Shown: piece after piece, positions 8,327-17,241 of the stretch
Layout: each line of letters opens with the position of its first letter
How positions within the stretch are numbered: the stretch's first letter is position 1
Assembly (NCBI RefSeq): GCF_021390435.2
Contig: NZ_JAJVCN010000005.1
Coordinates: forward strand, 186,001-250,000
Reading direction: 5' to 3'
Source of the DNA: Kibdelosporangium philippinense
Lineage (GTDB): Bacteria; Actinomycetota; Actinomycetes; Mycobacteriales; Pseudonocardiaceae
Length of the DNA stretch: 64,000 bases
Notes under the pieces: generated by a model
Seen by the model: the letters and a program-made list of their open reading frames with translations, nothing else
Told to the model about the DNA's origin: nothing
Database searches by the model: none
Position numbers and translations under genes: made by a program

Positions 8327-9391
8327 GTGGCCGCACAGGAGGTTCCGGACGCGGTACAGGGCTTGCTCGCCGTGGTCGTGGGCAACAACTGGCCCGAATA
8401 CAACGCCGCCGACCTGCAGGCGATGGCCTCACAATGGCGAGCCGCCGGTGAGCATGTGGCCGGCGTCATCGCCCAGATCGAGGCGGGTGCGGCGCACGTC
8501 GAGCGGGGCCTGACCGGAACAGCCTACGAGGCGTTCCGCGGGTTCATCGCGCCGCTCATCGAGCCCGGGGGCCAACTGGACGTCCTGCGGCAGGTCTGCT
8601 TCGCGCTCGCTGACGCACTGGAGGCCATGCTGCTCGAAGGCGACCTGCTCCGCAAGATCATCATTATCCTGCTGGTGATCCTGCTGATCGAGTTGATGGC
8701 CGACGCCATCGCCGCGTGGTTCACCTTCGGTACGACCAGCGCGACGTCCGCAACCCGTCAACTGGCGACCCGGGCGCAGGTGTTCACCTGGATCCGGCGG
8801 GCCATCACCCGGCTGGTGACCCATTGCGCGAACTCCGTGCTCGCACAGGTTGGCGTGACGTTCTTCGCCCAGCTGATCCAATACTGGGAAGGCAAGCGGG
8901 ACAGAATCGACGGCCAGCACATCCGAGCTGCGGCCATCAACGGTGCCGTCGGTGGCGCGGTGGGCTTCGGCATGGGCGGCCTGGGCAGCCTGGCCAAGAT
9001 CGGCGGCACGCCCAATTCGTGGAAGGGCGCGGCGACGTCGTTCGCCGTCAACGCGCCAGCGAATGTGGGCTGGGGTGCCGCAACCGGTGCGGCGGAAGCC
9101 GCCGCCCAAGACGCCGCCACCGGACTGACCGGTGACGAGGTCTACGGTGCCCAGAACGGTGCGTTCAACGGTGTGAAAGGCGGTCTGCACACCAGTTTCA
9201 ACCCGGGCAACAAGCTGTCGATTACCCCTGGCGACCATCTGAACAACGCGCTCAACAAGCCTTTCGATACACCGCCGCCACGACCGCACCGAACTGAAAC
9301 AGATCCGCCTCGGCTGGAGACCGGCCCACCGGAAGACTGGGACGCCTGGGGCGCGAGCACAACCCAGGCAATTCTCGACGCAGGCCGCTGA
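8327..9391 (+). CDS. WXG100-like domain protein, probably a type VII effector that has lost its toxin
   Basis: 354 residues starting with GTG three bases after the previous stop. Residues 15-110 form the helical WXG100-like targeting domain. A strongly hydrophobic segment (IIIILLVILLIELMADAI, about 105-122) and a Gly/Ala-rich region (205-260) follow, the usual N-terminal half of actinobacterial polymorphic toxins. After the proline-rich linker (about 315-340) the protein ends with no recognisable toxin domain, whereas the homologous design at 56-63 kb continues for 1,900 residues. It may be a truncated toxin or an immunity or chaperone-type orphan. Confidence 0.7.
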   Translation: MAAQEVPDAVQGLLAVVVGNNWPEYNAADLQAMASQWRAAGEHVAGVIAQIEAGAAHVERGLTGTAYEAFRGFIAPLIEPGGQLDVLRQVCFALADALEAMLLEGDLLRKIIIILLVILLIELMADAIAAWFTFGTTSATSATRQLATRAQVFTWIRRAITRLVTHCANSVLAQVGVTFFAQLIQYWEGKRDRIDGQHIRAAAINGAVGGAVGFGMGGLGSLAKIGGTPNSWKGAATSFAVNAPANVGWGAATGAAEAAAQDAATGLTGDEVYGAQNGAFNGVKGGLHTSFNPGNKLSITPGDHLNNALNKPFDTPPPRPHRTETDPPRLETGPPEDWDAWGASTTQAILDAGR

Positions 9392-9775
9392 CCGAACGGC
9401 ACCCGATGATATGACGATCTCCTCTGCCGCCGCAGTAACGACGCGTTATGCACCCGCAGGAGCCGCTCCTCCCAGCGGAACTGCAAGCGTGGTTCGACGA
9501 ACAGCCTGCATCGTGCGCGGCACTACACGCGAAACCTGACCAGACAACAGAACACGAGCTACACGGCTACACCATTACCTTCAACTCCGCAGTCTCGCGA
9601 GTGAGCCACGAGGGGCGTTCACCGTGATTCGCGCCTCGTCCGCCGGTCGCGAGCCTGCTGGGCACAACCACTGCAATACCGTTGGAATAAGGCAGGGTTT
9701 GAATACTGCTACTTCACCAGTTGGCGATTCGCGGGTTTAGGCGACCTCCCGCCCGTGCCATGGGCCGATGCGGTT
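9392..9775. other. intergenic gap with one small open frame
   Basis: Between convergent genes. Apart from the 59-codon frame at 9448-9627 I see no motif, strong hairpin or repeat; the right part (9660-9740) is AT-richer. Confidence 0.4.
9448..9627 (+). CDS. possible 59-residue protein
   Basis: Opens with MHPQEPLLPAELQAWFDEQ and shows codon use like its neighbours. No clear ribosome binding site is present and nothing is recognised in it. It may be the start of a truncated gene. Confidence 0.3.
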   Translation: MHPQEPLLPAELQAWFDEQPASCAALHAKPDQTTEHELHGYTITFNSAVSRVSHEGRSP

Positions 9776-10057
9776 TCACGCTTCGGCGCTGTCGTCCTTA
9801 CCTTCGAGCAGCTTGTAGAGGTTCGTCCGGTCCATCCCGAGCGCTCGGGCGACTTGCGCTTTCGGGACCTTGTCGTCGATTGCAGCGGTCATGAGCTTCA
9901 TCCGCTCGTCGCGAGCCTGCTTCAGCTCTTCGTGCTTCTTGACCCGCTGGGCCTGCAGCGCAGCCTCTTGATCGCGAATACTCTGGAGTTCAGCCAGGAG
10001 TCCGTCGACCTTGGCACTGCTCGCCCGAAGCAGCTTGAAGTGCTCGTCCTTGTCCAC
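9776..10057 (-). CDS. small coiled-coil protein with C-terminal HTH
   Basis: 93 residues. A long coiled coil (about 5-55, with repeated Lys/Glu/Arg and QAQRVKKHEELKQ) is followed by a helix-turn-helix (KAQVARALGMDRTNLYKLL, about 65-84) like that of serine recombinase and Hin-type proteins. GTG 10057 is chosen because AAGGAGG sits 6 bases upstream; the frame upstream of it belongs to the neighbour's 3' sequence. It is the last gene of the leftward array and probably a DNA-binding accessory factor (inference). Confidence 0.7.
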   Translation of the reverse strand: MDKDEHFKLLRASSAKVDGLLAELQSIRDQEAALQAQRVKKHEELKQARDERMKLMTAAIDDKVPKAQVARALGMDRTNLYKLLEGKDDSAEA

Positions 10058-10219
10058 CGCTGCCTCCTTCCGGGTCGCTTCCTGGTGCCGATCATGCCGA
10101 CCGGCGCTCTCTGTTGTATCAGACTGTGGACGACGACACCGCTGTTCCACACCTGCTGGATTTCGTGTCGGACGTCGCTGGCGGGCGCCGTCCGACACGA
10201 ACCTGATCACCGCGTGCGG

Positions 10220-10999
10220 TCATGACCTGGGCTTCCATTCGCCGAGCCAGGCGTGGCGGCCGGCCTCGGCGAGCTCGGTCTTGCGCTGGCGCCAGTCGGG
10301 CATCCACGAGTCAATCCGCCGTTGCCACGCTGGTCCGTGAGCGCGACCTGGTGGCCGGGTGGCGTGGGCCTGCTCGTGCGCCAGCACGTACTCGACGAGC
10401 GGCATCGGCAGCCCGAACACGGCCCAGTGGAGGGTCGTCGTGTGCTTCGGCAGCCCCTCGTAGGTGCCCCAACGGTGCCGGCCAAGGTCGCGCACGGCGT
10501 AGCTAAGGTGCTCGATCCGGCCGCCCAGCTCATACTGGCGCCCTTCTCGCCTCGCCCAGGCGAGCCCTTCCTGGCGGTAAAGCCCGATGATCGCCCGGCG
10601 AACCCGCTCCGGTCGCTGCCGCCTCACGTACAAGACCCGCTCAGCCGTCACGGCGGGCAGTTGCTCGACGCCCGCAGGCAGGGTGTCGACGAACCGGAGT
10701 CGATAGCGCTGGCCGAACAGATCGAACGTCTCGCCGTCGACGAACTCCTTGACCGGGTGGTCCGGCGCTAGCCGGACGGCCGTGGCGACCTTCTCGGTGA
10801 TCCAGGTCCGGTGACCGCTGACGAATCGGATAACCTGGTCCGGATCGGCCTGCGAAGGGATCAAGACCGTGACGGTCCCGCCGGGCGCGACCTCCATGCC
10901 GAGGGTGCGGCGTCGAGGTCGCAGCGCCACGGTGACCTGCCATTCAGCGGGCAGTTGGAGTCCAGCGACGGCCGCCGCGTAGATGTCGTGGCTGCTCAC
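10220..10999 (-). CDS. YgjP-like zinc metallopeptidase
   Basis: 259 residues of the YgjP/DUF45 family, SprT-like metal-dependent peptidases. The zinc site is the HExxH-type HEQAH in YVLAHEQAH (about residue 205), with the third ligand likely in AHGPAWQRR 15 residues on. The N-terminal part has the family's strand-rich region ending in VDGETFDLFGQRYRLRF. GTG 10999 overlaps the dprA stop (GTGA), so the two are translated together. Family members are often found next to restriction or DNA-processing genes; the substrate is unknown. Confidence 0.82.
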   Translation of the reverse strand: MSSHDIYAAAVAGLQLPAEWQVTVALRPRRRTLGMEVAPGGTVTVLIPSQADPDQVIRFVSGHRTWITEKVATAVRLAPDHPVKEFVDGETFDLFGQRYRLRFVDTLPAGVEQLPAVTAERVLYVRRQRPERVRRAIIGLYRQEGLAWARREGRQYELGGRIEHLSYAVRDLGRHRWGTYEGLPKHTTTLHWAVFGLPMPLVEYVLAHEQAHATRPPGRAHGPAWQRRIDSWMPDWRQRKTELAEAGRHAWLGEWKPRS

Positions 11000-11880
11000 C
11001 GCAATCCCTCCTGATAGTGGATGTGTTCCGCGGAGCTGATCACGGTGGCCTGCCCGGTGCGGAGCAGCTCGATCACTCCGGCGGAGGTGCCGGCGGTGAT
11101 CGGGCCTGGTACGCCGTAGACCCGCCGGCCAAGCGTGCGGGCGGCCTTCGCCGTGGCCAAGGCGCTGCTGCGCTGTCCGGCCTCGACGATCACAGTTGCT
11201 GCGCTCAGGGCCGCGAGCAGTCGGCAGCGCGTCGCGAGCCGGGATTGGACGGCCAGGGCGCCGATCGGGTACTCGCTGACCAACAGCCCGCCGTGCTCCA
11301 CGACCTGGGCGAATAGACGGGTGTGTTGCGGCGGGTAGGTCTGGTCGATCCCGCACGGCAGCACCACCACCGTGCGGCCCTCTCCAGCAAGAGCCGCACG
11401 GTGCGCTGCTCCGTCGATACCGAGGGCACCGCCAGTCAGGATGGTCACGCCGGTCTGGGCGAGGTCGTAAGCAAGGTCTGCGGCAATGGTGTCGCCGTAC
11501 CCCGTGGTGAACCGGGTGCCGGTCACCGTGACGGCGGTGCCGGTGAGCTCGGTGAGGGATGCCGACCCCCGTGTCCACAGCGCCAGCGGTGTGCCCAGGC
11601 CGTGGCCGGCCATGCCGGCGAGCCGGCCGAGCGGCCAGTCGTCGTCCTCGGGGGTCACCAGCATGGCGGTCTCGGCGTCGATCGCGCGGAGGGCGTCGTC
11701 CAGTTGCGGATCTGGCCGGGTGATCTCGGCTAGGGCTGCGGGCGGTGCGGTCCCGGCGCGGATGCGTTCGACGGCGTCGATGGGCCCGTGGGCGGCGACG
11801 AAGTCGTGCAGCGCGGGTGCGGGCGGCTCTGCGGCGTACAGCAGTAACAATCGTGCGTGCTGAGGGTCGGTGAGGGGCAT
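10996..11880 (-). CDS. dprA: DprA/Smf-like DNA-processing protein
   Basis: 294 residues, close to the usual 280-370. DprA loads RecA on incoming single-stranded DNA. A short N-terminal helical region is followed by the Rossmann-like core: TGTRFTTGYG, ILTGGALGIDGAAH, VVVLPCGID, LLVSEYPIG, TVIVEAGQRSSA, VYGVPGPIT, all in the family order. The C-terminal DML1-type domain is absent. ATG 11880 has AAGGAG 8 bases upstream. In a mobile element it may protect or process DNA during transfer; phages of actinobacteria also carry such genes. Coupled to the metallopeptidase downstream. Confidence 0.85.
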   Translation of the reverse strand: MPLTDPQHARLLLLYAAEPPAPALHDFVAAHGPIDAVERIRAGTAPPAALAEITRPDPQLDDALRAIDAETAMLVTPEDDDWPLGRLAGMAGHGLGTPLALWTRGSASLTELTGTAVTVTGTRFTTGYGDTIAADLAYDLAQTGVTILTGGALGIDGAAHRAALAGEGRTVVVLPCGIDQTYPPQHTRLFAQVVEHGGLLVSEYPIGALAVQSRLATRCRLLAALSAATVIVEAGQRSSALATAKAARTLGRRVYGVPGPITAGTSAGVIELLRTGQATVISSAEHIHYQEGLR

Positions 11881-11942
11881 GGTGCAACTCCTTCGATGTG
11901 GGAAAGGGATGACAGCCGAGCCGGTATCGGTGGGCGCGGCTG

Positions 11943-12746
11943 TCAGCGATCGGTGCGGTGGTCGTGCAACGGGATCGGCAAGCTGTGGCCGATCAGCTCG
12001 CGCCAGCGCCAATCCCCGGTGTGCACAAAGGCACCCGACGCCGCGAAGTGCATGCCGGGCGGAGCGTCGGCCGGGCGGGCGACGTATCGGCCGTGCTCGA
12101 ACAGCAGGTACACCCCCGGCGCCTGGTCGGACGGCTCGCGGACCCGCGCGAAGGCGGGCAGCTCCCGGTCCTGGCCGAGGCCGAGGATGGTCACGTGCCG
12201 GACGCGGGAGGACATCCCGCCGTTCGGGCAGTGGATTGGCCCGGTCAGGATCTCGGCGGGCAGTCCTTTGCGGACCACGGGGATCTCGATGGTGCCGTCC
12301 TCGATGCCGGGGATCTGCTCCAGCGCCGTGACGGCCCAGGGAGTGTCGGTGTAGGCGGGCAGGAGCTGGTAGGCCGGGACGGATAGCGACCCGTAGCGCA
12401 CCCTGGCTTTCGTCTCGGGGGGAAGCCTGCTCAGGACTTCGTCGCGCAGTCGGTTCGTCCACGTGCACGCGGAGCTGGTGGTCCAGTCAGCCGTTTCATC
12501 CGACTGGTACTCGTAGCTGTCCAGCAGCCTCAGCACCGCGACCGGGTGGAATGTGTGATCAGCCAGGGCCGCCGTGTAGTCCGGTGGGTCGTCGTGGTCG
12601 CGGAGCGTCCCGATGCTGCGGTGGTGCTGCTGGAGCAACATCTGACCGGCCAGCGTCGCGTCGTCGCGTGTGGCGATCATGTCGAACTGGAGGCCAGCGT
12701 TGACGAGTCCGTCGATGTGTGCGGTGTGCAATTCGAACGGAGCCAT
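11943..12746 (-). CDS. hypothetical plasmid-type protein
   Basis: 267 residues, not recognised. It starts MAPFELHTAHIDGLVNAGLQFDM; AAGGGGA lies 7 bases before ATG 12746, while the longer frame to 12821 lacks a site. It is predicted soluble and mixed alpha/beta, with no cysteine pairs or nucleotide-binding motif. It sits between the PAPS-reductase-fold gene and dprA in one leftward array. Confidence 0.65.
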   Translation of the reverse strand: MAPFELHTAHIDGLVNAGLQFDMIATRDDATLAGQMLLQQHHRSIGTLRDHDDPPDYTAALADHTFHPVAVLRLLDSYEYQSDETADWTTSSACTWTNRLRDEVLSRLPPETKARVRYGSLSVPAYQLLPAYTDTPWAVTALEQIPGIEDGTIEIPVVRKGLPAEILTGPIHCPNGGMSSRVRHVTILGLGQDRELPAFARVREPSDQAPGVYLLFEHGRYVARPADAPPGMHFAASGAFVHTGDWRWRELIGHSLPIPLHDHRTDR

Positions 12747-12877
12747 AGCAGTATCCCCTTTCAGAGCAAGAAAAATGTGTAACTGAGGCGTGGTGCCGGG
12801 CCGGGAATTGATGTGCCGCAAGCGAAGGCTGCGGGCGAGGTGGCTAGGCGGGATCGCACCGAGCCCAGGGCTGCCGG

Positions 12878-14206
12878 TCAGGACGCGCTGGTGAACCGGG
12901 AGCGAGTCAGGGCGTGCCGCACCACCTCAGCCGCGGCCTCGCAGCGGCATTCCAGGCGAGCGAGCACCGTGTCGGTGTGCGCGGCCCAGGTGTCGTCGAA
13001 GCGGTCCGTGGCCTTATCGAACGCTTGGGCCGGGGCCACGGTGTAGAACTCCTCCATGGCCGGGTACGTCTCGTCCTGACGTTGGCGCACCCACAGGCGT
13101 CGGTGGATGTCCCGATCGCCGCCGCGTACCGGTGCCCCTGCGATCTGCTCGTGGCGCACCAGCGGCACGCCGACGAGGTCGCTCATCTCCTCCAGCGCGG
13201 CGTAGGCCACCAGGTGGCCGCCGAGCAGGACGCGATCCACCGAGCGAATCGCGTGGGCAGGCGCGGAGTAGAAGCGACGCACACGGTAGACCGCCCACGG
13301 CATCCTCTTCATCCGCGCGGCAGCCAGCTTGACCGGCTCGGTCACGCGGTCGCGTTGCAACCGGCTGATCAACGACTTGCCAGGACCGAACAACCCCGAT
13401 CGAGGGTTCAAGGCGGTGCACACATACTCGTCGATGATGTGCTGCGCGGCCTCGGCCGGTAGCGTGGCGAACCGGGCGAGTTGCTCGGGCCACCCGGCTT
13501 GGCAGCCAGCGTAAGGACAATGGCGGCAGCAACTTTTCGGCCACACCACGCCGAGTTCGCGGGACAGGTAGTCGATGCAGTCCTGCCTGCTCCATCCCCA
13601 CTCGTAGATCGGGTAGGTGGGAATGCGCTGGCCGCCCATGGAGTACGCCGAGTCCCGTGTGATTCTGGTGTACTCGTTGACGTTGAACCCGATCGCGTGG
13701 ATGTATCGGCGGTCGCCGAACTCCTTGGCACGCCAGGCATCCTGGGGCCAGCCCTTGGCTTTCTGGCTGCATTTCCGGACGCCACCGAGCTGGGGCATCG
13801 TTCCGGTTGACCGGTTCTCGTGTGAGAGCTTGTAGGCGCCCTCCAGGTGCAGCCGGTACGGCTGGCGCGTGTCCTGCAGGACCGCGACACCATCCTTTTT
13901 GGTCGGCCCCTTGCGGGCCACCTCAACCAGGCGCACGTTGTGCTTGCGGAGCAACGGGAGGATGTGCCGCTCGACGAGCTTGCCGGTGGTGCTCCATTCG
14001 TCCCCGGTCTGTGCGATGACGACGACGAGGTTGGAGTAGTCGGGTGCGATCGTGTCGGGCCGGGCGTTAGGGTCGGTGAGCATCCGATAGATCCCGGTGG
14101 TTGACTCTGCTCCCATGCCGTACGACCACGCATACGGCATCAGCTCGGTGTGGTGGATCGGGTTGGTGTCGACGTGAGTGGAGGCTTCGGGGGCTCTCCT
14201 TTCCAT
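12878..14206 (-). CDS. PAPS-reductase-fold (ATP pyrophosphatase) protein, first of two
   Basis: 442 residues. The N-terminus carries a PP-loop of the PAPS reductase/DndC group (SYGMGAESTT, about residues 28-37) that would adenylate a substrate. A cysteine cluster KSCCRHCPYAGCQ (about 225-238) suggests a zinc or Fe-S site. It is much longer than assimilatory PAPS reductases and lacks their C-terminal ECGLH motif, so sulfate assimilation is unlikely. Relatives occur on actinomycete plasmids and phages. ATG 14206 has GGAGG 5 bases upstream. With the Mom-like gene two genes upstream and a second PP-loop gene at 17.2 kb, a role in DNA or tRNA modification is a reasonable inference. Confidence 0.78.
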   Translation of the reverse strand: MERRAPEASTHVDTNPIHHTELMPYAWSYGMGAESTTGIYRMLTDPNARPDTIAPDYSNLVVVIAQTGDEWSTTGKLVERHILPLLRKHNVRLVEVARKGPTKKDGVAVLQDTRQPYRLHLEGAYKLSHENRSTGTMPQLGGVRKCSQKAKGWPQDAWRAKEFGDRRYIHAIGFNVNEYTRITRDSAYSMGGQRIPTYPIYEWGWSRQDCIDYLSRELGVVWPKSCCRHCPYAGCQAGWPEQLARFATLPAEAAQHIIDEYVCTALNPRSGLFGPGKSLISRLQRDRVTEPVKLAAARMKRMPWAVYRVRRFYSAPAHAIRSVDRVLLGGHLVAYAALEEMSDLVGVPLVRHEQIAGAPVRGGDRDIHRRLWVRQRQDETYPAMEEFYTVAPAQAFDKATDRFDDTWAAHTDTVLARLECRCEAAAEVVRHALTRSRFTSAS

Positions 14207-14358
14207 GTCGTCCTCCGTGCGTTGTTGTTCTGCGGACGGATATTCGTGTGGCGGAGGGGCGGCAGCACCAAGCCAGCGGCCGGACCCCGTTGGTGATCAG
14301 CGGGGTCCGGCTACTCGTGGCAAGGGCTTGGTCGGGCACGCTTCAGGGCTGGCTGCTT

Positions 14359-14910
14359 TCACGCTCCGGCGTACTTGCACTGGACGATGTCGCCGTCGTG
14401 GCGACCGTCGCAGGTGATCTCGCCGAACTTGCGGTTCTTGACGGCCAGCTTGTGTCGTGCGATCGCTTCGAGGTCGTCGATGGTCGCCCCTTCCAGCGCT
14501 TCATGGTGCTGACGGCTCTCGTCGTCGAGCGGCTTGCCGGGGAACGCAGCGGCCCACATGCGGAAGTACAGGCCCGCAGCGGGTGACCGCAGCGGGGCAC
14601 GCAGACTGATGTCGCGGCACAGGCAGCACACCTCGGCTGCGGTGCCCGGCCGCGTGTCCGCGTCGTTCACCAGGCGCTCCAGGAGCTCGCGGCAGTGCGA
14701 CCGGTAGACGAACTCGGTAGCCATGAGTTTGTGCGTGGCTACGAGAAGGGGAAAGCTGTGGTAGAGGAGGTCGCGTTCGGACGGATGCCGCCTCATGGCT
14801 CGGCGAATCTCGTCCTCTGCCCAGTCGATTTGCTGAAAGACACCTTTCAGCAAGCTGGTCACCTCACGCAGAATGTCCACTGGGGAGTAGTTCTCGGCTG
14901 TTTTGGGCAT
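14359..14910 (-). CDS. hypothetical protein between PAPS-reductase-fold and Mom-like genes
   Basis: 183 residues, mostly helical. It has a CCLC pair near residue 95 and a second pair (C...C, residues ~166 and ~178) in the C-terminal FGEITCDGRHDGDIVQCKYAG, suggesting a small metal site. GGAAAGGGG precedes ATG 14910. No family recognised; kept apart from neighbours by about 90-150 bases on each side. Confidence 0.65.
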   Translation of the reverse strand: MPKTAENYSPVDILREVTSLLKGVFQQIDWAEDEIRRAMRRHPSERDLLYHSFPLLVATHKLMATEFVYRSHCRELLERLVNDADTRPGTAAEVCCLCRDISLRAPLRSPAAGLYFRMWAAAFPGKPLDDESRQHHEALEGATIDDLEAIARHKLAVKNRKFGEITCDGRHDGDIVQCKYAGA

Positions 14911-14997
14911 GGCTGAGCCCCTTTCCTTTGCGGTGAATTGCGATGGCGTTTCGGGTGGCGTGCCGCGTCGGCAGAGCGGCCTCGTGGCCGAGCTCGG

Positions 14998-15843
14998 TTA
15001 CGCGGTGGCGAGGCGCGGCTTCGGGTACGGGCCGGTGGCCATGCCGATCGTGGTGCGGGTGCGTTCGCCGCGGGTGCGGCCGAGGCGGATCGCGTACCGG
15101 TGGTTGCCTGGGTGGCGTTGGCGACGTGCTCCGATCGCGCGCAAGGCGGTGGCGAGCCACTGCGCGAGGACCTCGTCGGGGCGAGGTGGTGCTGCGCCGA
15201 GCGCGACGAGGCGGGCCACGACGCCGTTGCGTCCGCGCTCGCCACCGGTGACTTTCGCCTGTGAGCGGGCGGTCAGCACCGTCGCATCGGGCAGTACGGT
15301 GAGGGTGCGGCTGGTGGACCGGCCGAGGTAGTCGAAGTTGAGCGCCTGGTACACGATGCCGAGGTGCCCAGGCTTGATCATCTCGGTCCGGCCCTCGGCG
15401 GTGCGCCAGCGTGGAACGGGGTCGGCAAAGCTCACCAGCCCCCGCACGCCATGTTCGGCGGCACGGGCGAAAACCCTTGCGCAGAACCACGATTCGCCGT
15501 TCATGGCGACGCTGTCCAGCAAGACCAAACGGGACAGTTCCAGTGATTCCTCGTTGGGCACCAGGGTGGGGAACGGGTTGGTGAGGACCTGGTTGCTCAT
15601 CGGGATGCCCAGGGCGGCAACGCCCACCAATTGCGGTTCGTACGCGTGCACGTCGAACAGCCCGAAGCGGTACTTGGTGGCTGGCCACGCGGCCGAGTAG
15701 TGATGACGCAGGCAGAACTCCTCAGCTGTCTTGCTGTCCATTTCGGACACGTCGTAGCGGTCAGGCTTGAACGCGGGTCCTGCTGCTGTGCGCCAGCGGT
15801 GGGTGCCGTTGCGCCACCGCTGGGTGTAGCCGGCGGTGGACAT
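14998..15843 (-). CDS. Mom-like adenine modification protein (GNAT fold)
   Basis: 281 residues with the pattern of the Mom family, named for the phage Mu protein that converts adenine in DNA to a carbamoylmethyl derivative and blocks restriction. Visible blocks: HHYSAAWPATKYRFGLFD, PQLVGVAALGIP, SLELSRLVLLDSVAMNGES and GHLGIVYQALNFDYLG, in family order. The C-terminal ~70 residues are basic. ATG 15843 is preceded by GAAGGGAGGG; a longer frame to 15876 is not supported. It is flanked by two PP-loop enzymes, unlike phage Mu. Modified base and target sequence are unknown. Confidence 0.8.
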   Translation of the reverse strand: MSTAGYTQRWRNGTHRWRTAAGPAFKPDRYDVSEMDSKTAEEFCLRHHYSAAWPATKYRFGLFDVHAYEPQLVGVAALGIPMSNQVLTNPFPTLVPNEESLELSRLVLLDSVAMNGESWFCARVFARAAEHGVRGLVSFADPVPRWRTAEGRTEMIKPGHLGIVYQALNFDYLGRSTSRTLTVLPDATVLTARSQAKVTGGERGRNGVVARLVALGAAPPRPDEVLAQWLATALRAIGARRQRHPGNHRYAIRLGRTRGERTRTTIGMATGPYPKPRLATA

Positions 15844-15942
15844 GGTTTGGTTGTCCCTCCCTTCGAGGGGTGGCAAGGGTTGCGATATCGCTCCCTTTGC
15901 TGGTACTTGGGTTTGCTGGGTGAGTTGCTGTCACGTCGCGGC

Positions 15943-16500
15943 TTACGGTCCTGTGGACTGGTCCTGGGCCCACGGACCGAGCACAGCGGTCGGCGTCTTC
16001 GCGCGACGACGGCGTTCGCGGCGCGCGGCCGTGAGAAGGTCGAGCACGCGCTGGCCCTTGACCTCGGCCTGCTCCCGCAGTGCCGCAGGGCACCGGTCGG
16101 GGATCGTGACGCGCTCGGCCCGGAGATCGACCTCGATGGTGATGCGGCAGACCATCGCGCCCAGGCCCTGCTTGCGGACGAACAGCCGCGTGCGGGCCTG
16201 CACGCGGTGATCGATCGGCGCCAGCAGGACGTACTCGTTGCGCCACGAGTACTCCGCGACGTTCGGCGAGATCCGGACGCCCGTGGGCTTGGTCTTGCCG
16301 ACCGGCACGGTCCGATTCAGCAGCGGCGCGGACGGGTTCTGCTCGGATCGGGTTAGCGCGCGGTGGAACGGGTACCAGCCGGGTCCGTAGACGACGCCGA
16401 AGTCATCGAGGACGTAGGCCCAGGTGCCCAGTTCCAGTTCGAGGCCGTACATGTCGAACTCGTCGTCCAGTGCGACGGTGGGTGGGCTGTAGTGGCGCAT
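15943..16500 (-). CDS. hypothetical protein
   Basis: 185 residues with an acidic start (residues 10-40, TVALDDEFDMYGLELELG) and a basic, Arg-rich C-terminus (about 150-170). The middle looks strand-rich. GAAGGAGG precedes ATG 16500. No family recognised. It lies directly upstream of the Mom-like gene and may belong to the same module. Confidence 0.65.
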   Translation of the reverse strand: MRHYSPPTVALDDEFDMYGLELELGTWAYVLDDFGVVYGPGWYPFHRALTRSEQNPSAPLLNRTVPVGKTKPTGVRISPNVAEYSWRNEYVLLAPIDHRVQARTRLFVRKQGLGAMVCRITIEVDLRAERVTIPDRCPAALREQAEVKGQRVLDLLTAARRERRRRAKTPTAVLGPWAQDQSTGP

Positions 16501-16601
16501 GCGTGCCTCCTTCAGTTCGGTGTGATGGCACGGGGTGTGAGCGCGGGTCGATCACGCGCCCGTGGCAGCGAACGGCGCTGGTGGACGTGTTCGCGGGATC
16601 G

Positions 16602-17129
16602 TCAGAGGATGCCGGGCAGCCGCCAGGAGATGGGCCGAATCCGCAGGGGCCGCCTGTCGACGTAGGACGCGGCAAGGTTGCCGTGGTCAGTGACGACCCG
16701 GTAGCCATCCAGCCATACCGCGAACCACGGCTCGGCGGGCGCCCCTTGGCGGGCCGCTGAATCCGGTGCCGACGCCATCGTGGCGTCCAGCCGCCGCGGG
16801 GTAGAGCGGTAGTGGTCGAGCCGCCCGGCGACCATCGGGCAGGCCGCGATGGTGTAGGCGGCGCACTGGGGATGCAGCGCGGGTTCGCTGATGCACCGGC
16901 GCGGTAGGTCGGATAGGCGCATCAGCAGCACCAGCCGGTCGGTATGAGGCCGGCCGCACACGCCGCACCACTGGCGCAACAAGGCTCGGTCCATCCGGTC
17001 GCGGTCGATCGTGCCGAACAGATACCGGCCGTCGGTGGCGCGGGGTGTGATCCACGGGACCACGAGGCCGCCGACGGTGGGCAGATGGGCCAGCCAGGCG
17101 GGAATCGAGGGAACGAATGTGTCGGTCAT
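16602..17129 (-). CDS. hypothetical protein with a zinc-knuckle-like Cys/His cluster
   Basis: 175 residues. CGVCGRPHT (about residue 55) and RRCISEPALHPQCAAYTIAA (about 77-96) give a Cys4/His arrangement that could bind one zinc ion. AGGAGCT precedes ATG 17129. The C-terminal part is strand-rich. Function unknown; between the second PAPS-reductase-fold gene and the Mom-like gene. Confidence 0.65.
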   Translation of the reverse strand: MTDTFVPSIPAWLAHLPTVGGLVVPWITPRATDGRYLFGTIDRDRMDRALLRQWCGVCGRPHTDRLVLLMRLSDLPRRCISEPALHPQCAAYTIAACPMVAGRLDHYRSTPRRLDATMASAPDSAARQGAPAEPWFAVWLDGYRVVTDHGNLAASYVDRRPLRIRPISWRLPGIL

Positions 17130-17241
17130 GACATAGCTCCTGGTAGCTGGGATTCGCGTTGAGGCGCATGGGAATGGCCGAGTCCCGCAGGTCCCTGGGG
17201 TTGATCAGCGGGGCCACCCGCGTGCCTGCGCCGAGCAGCGG

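Noticed and set aside
12878..14206. Assimilatory PAPS reductase for sulfate use
   Set aside because: Protein is far too long, lacks the C-terminal ECGLH-type motif and has no sulfur-assimilation neighbours.
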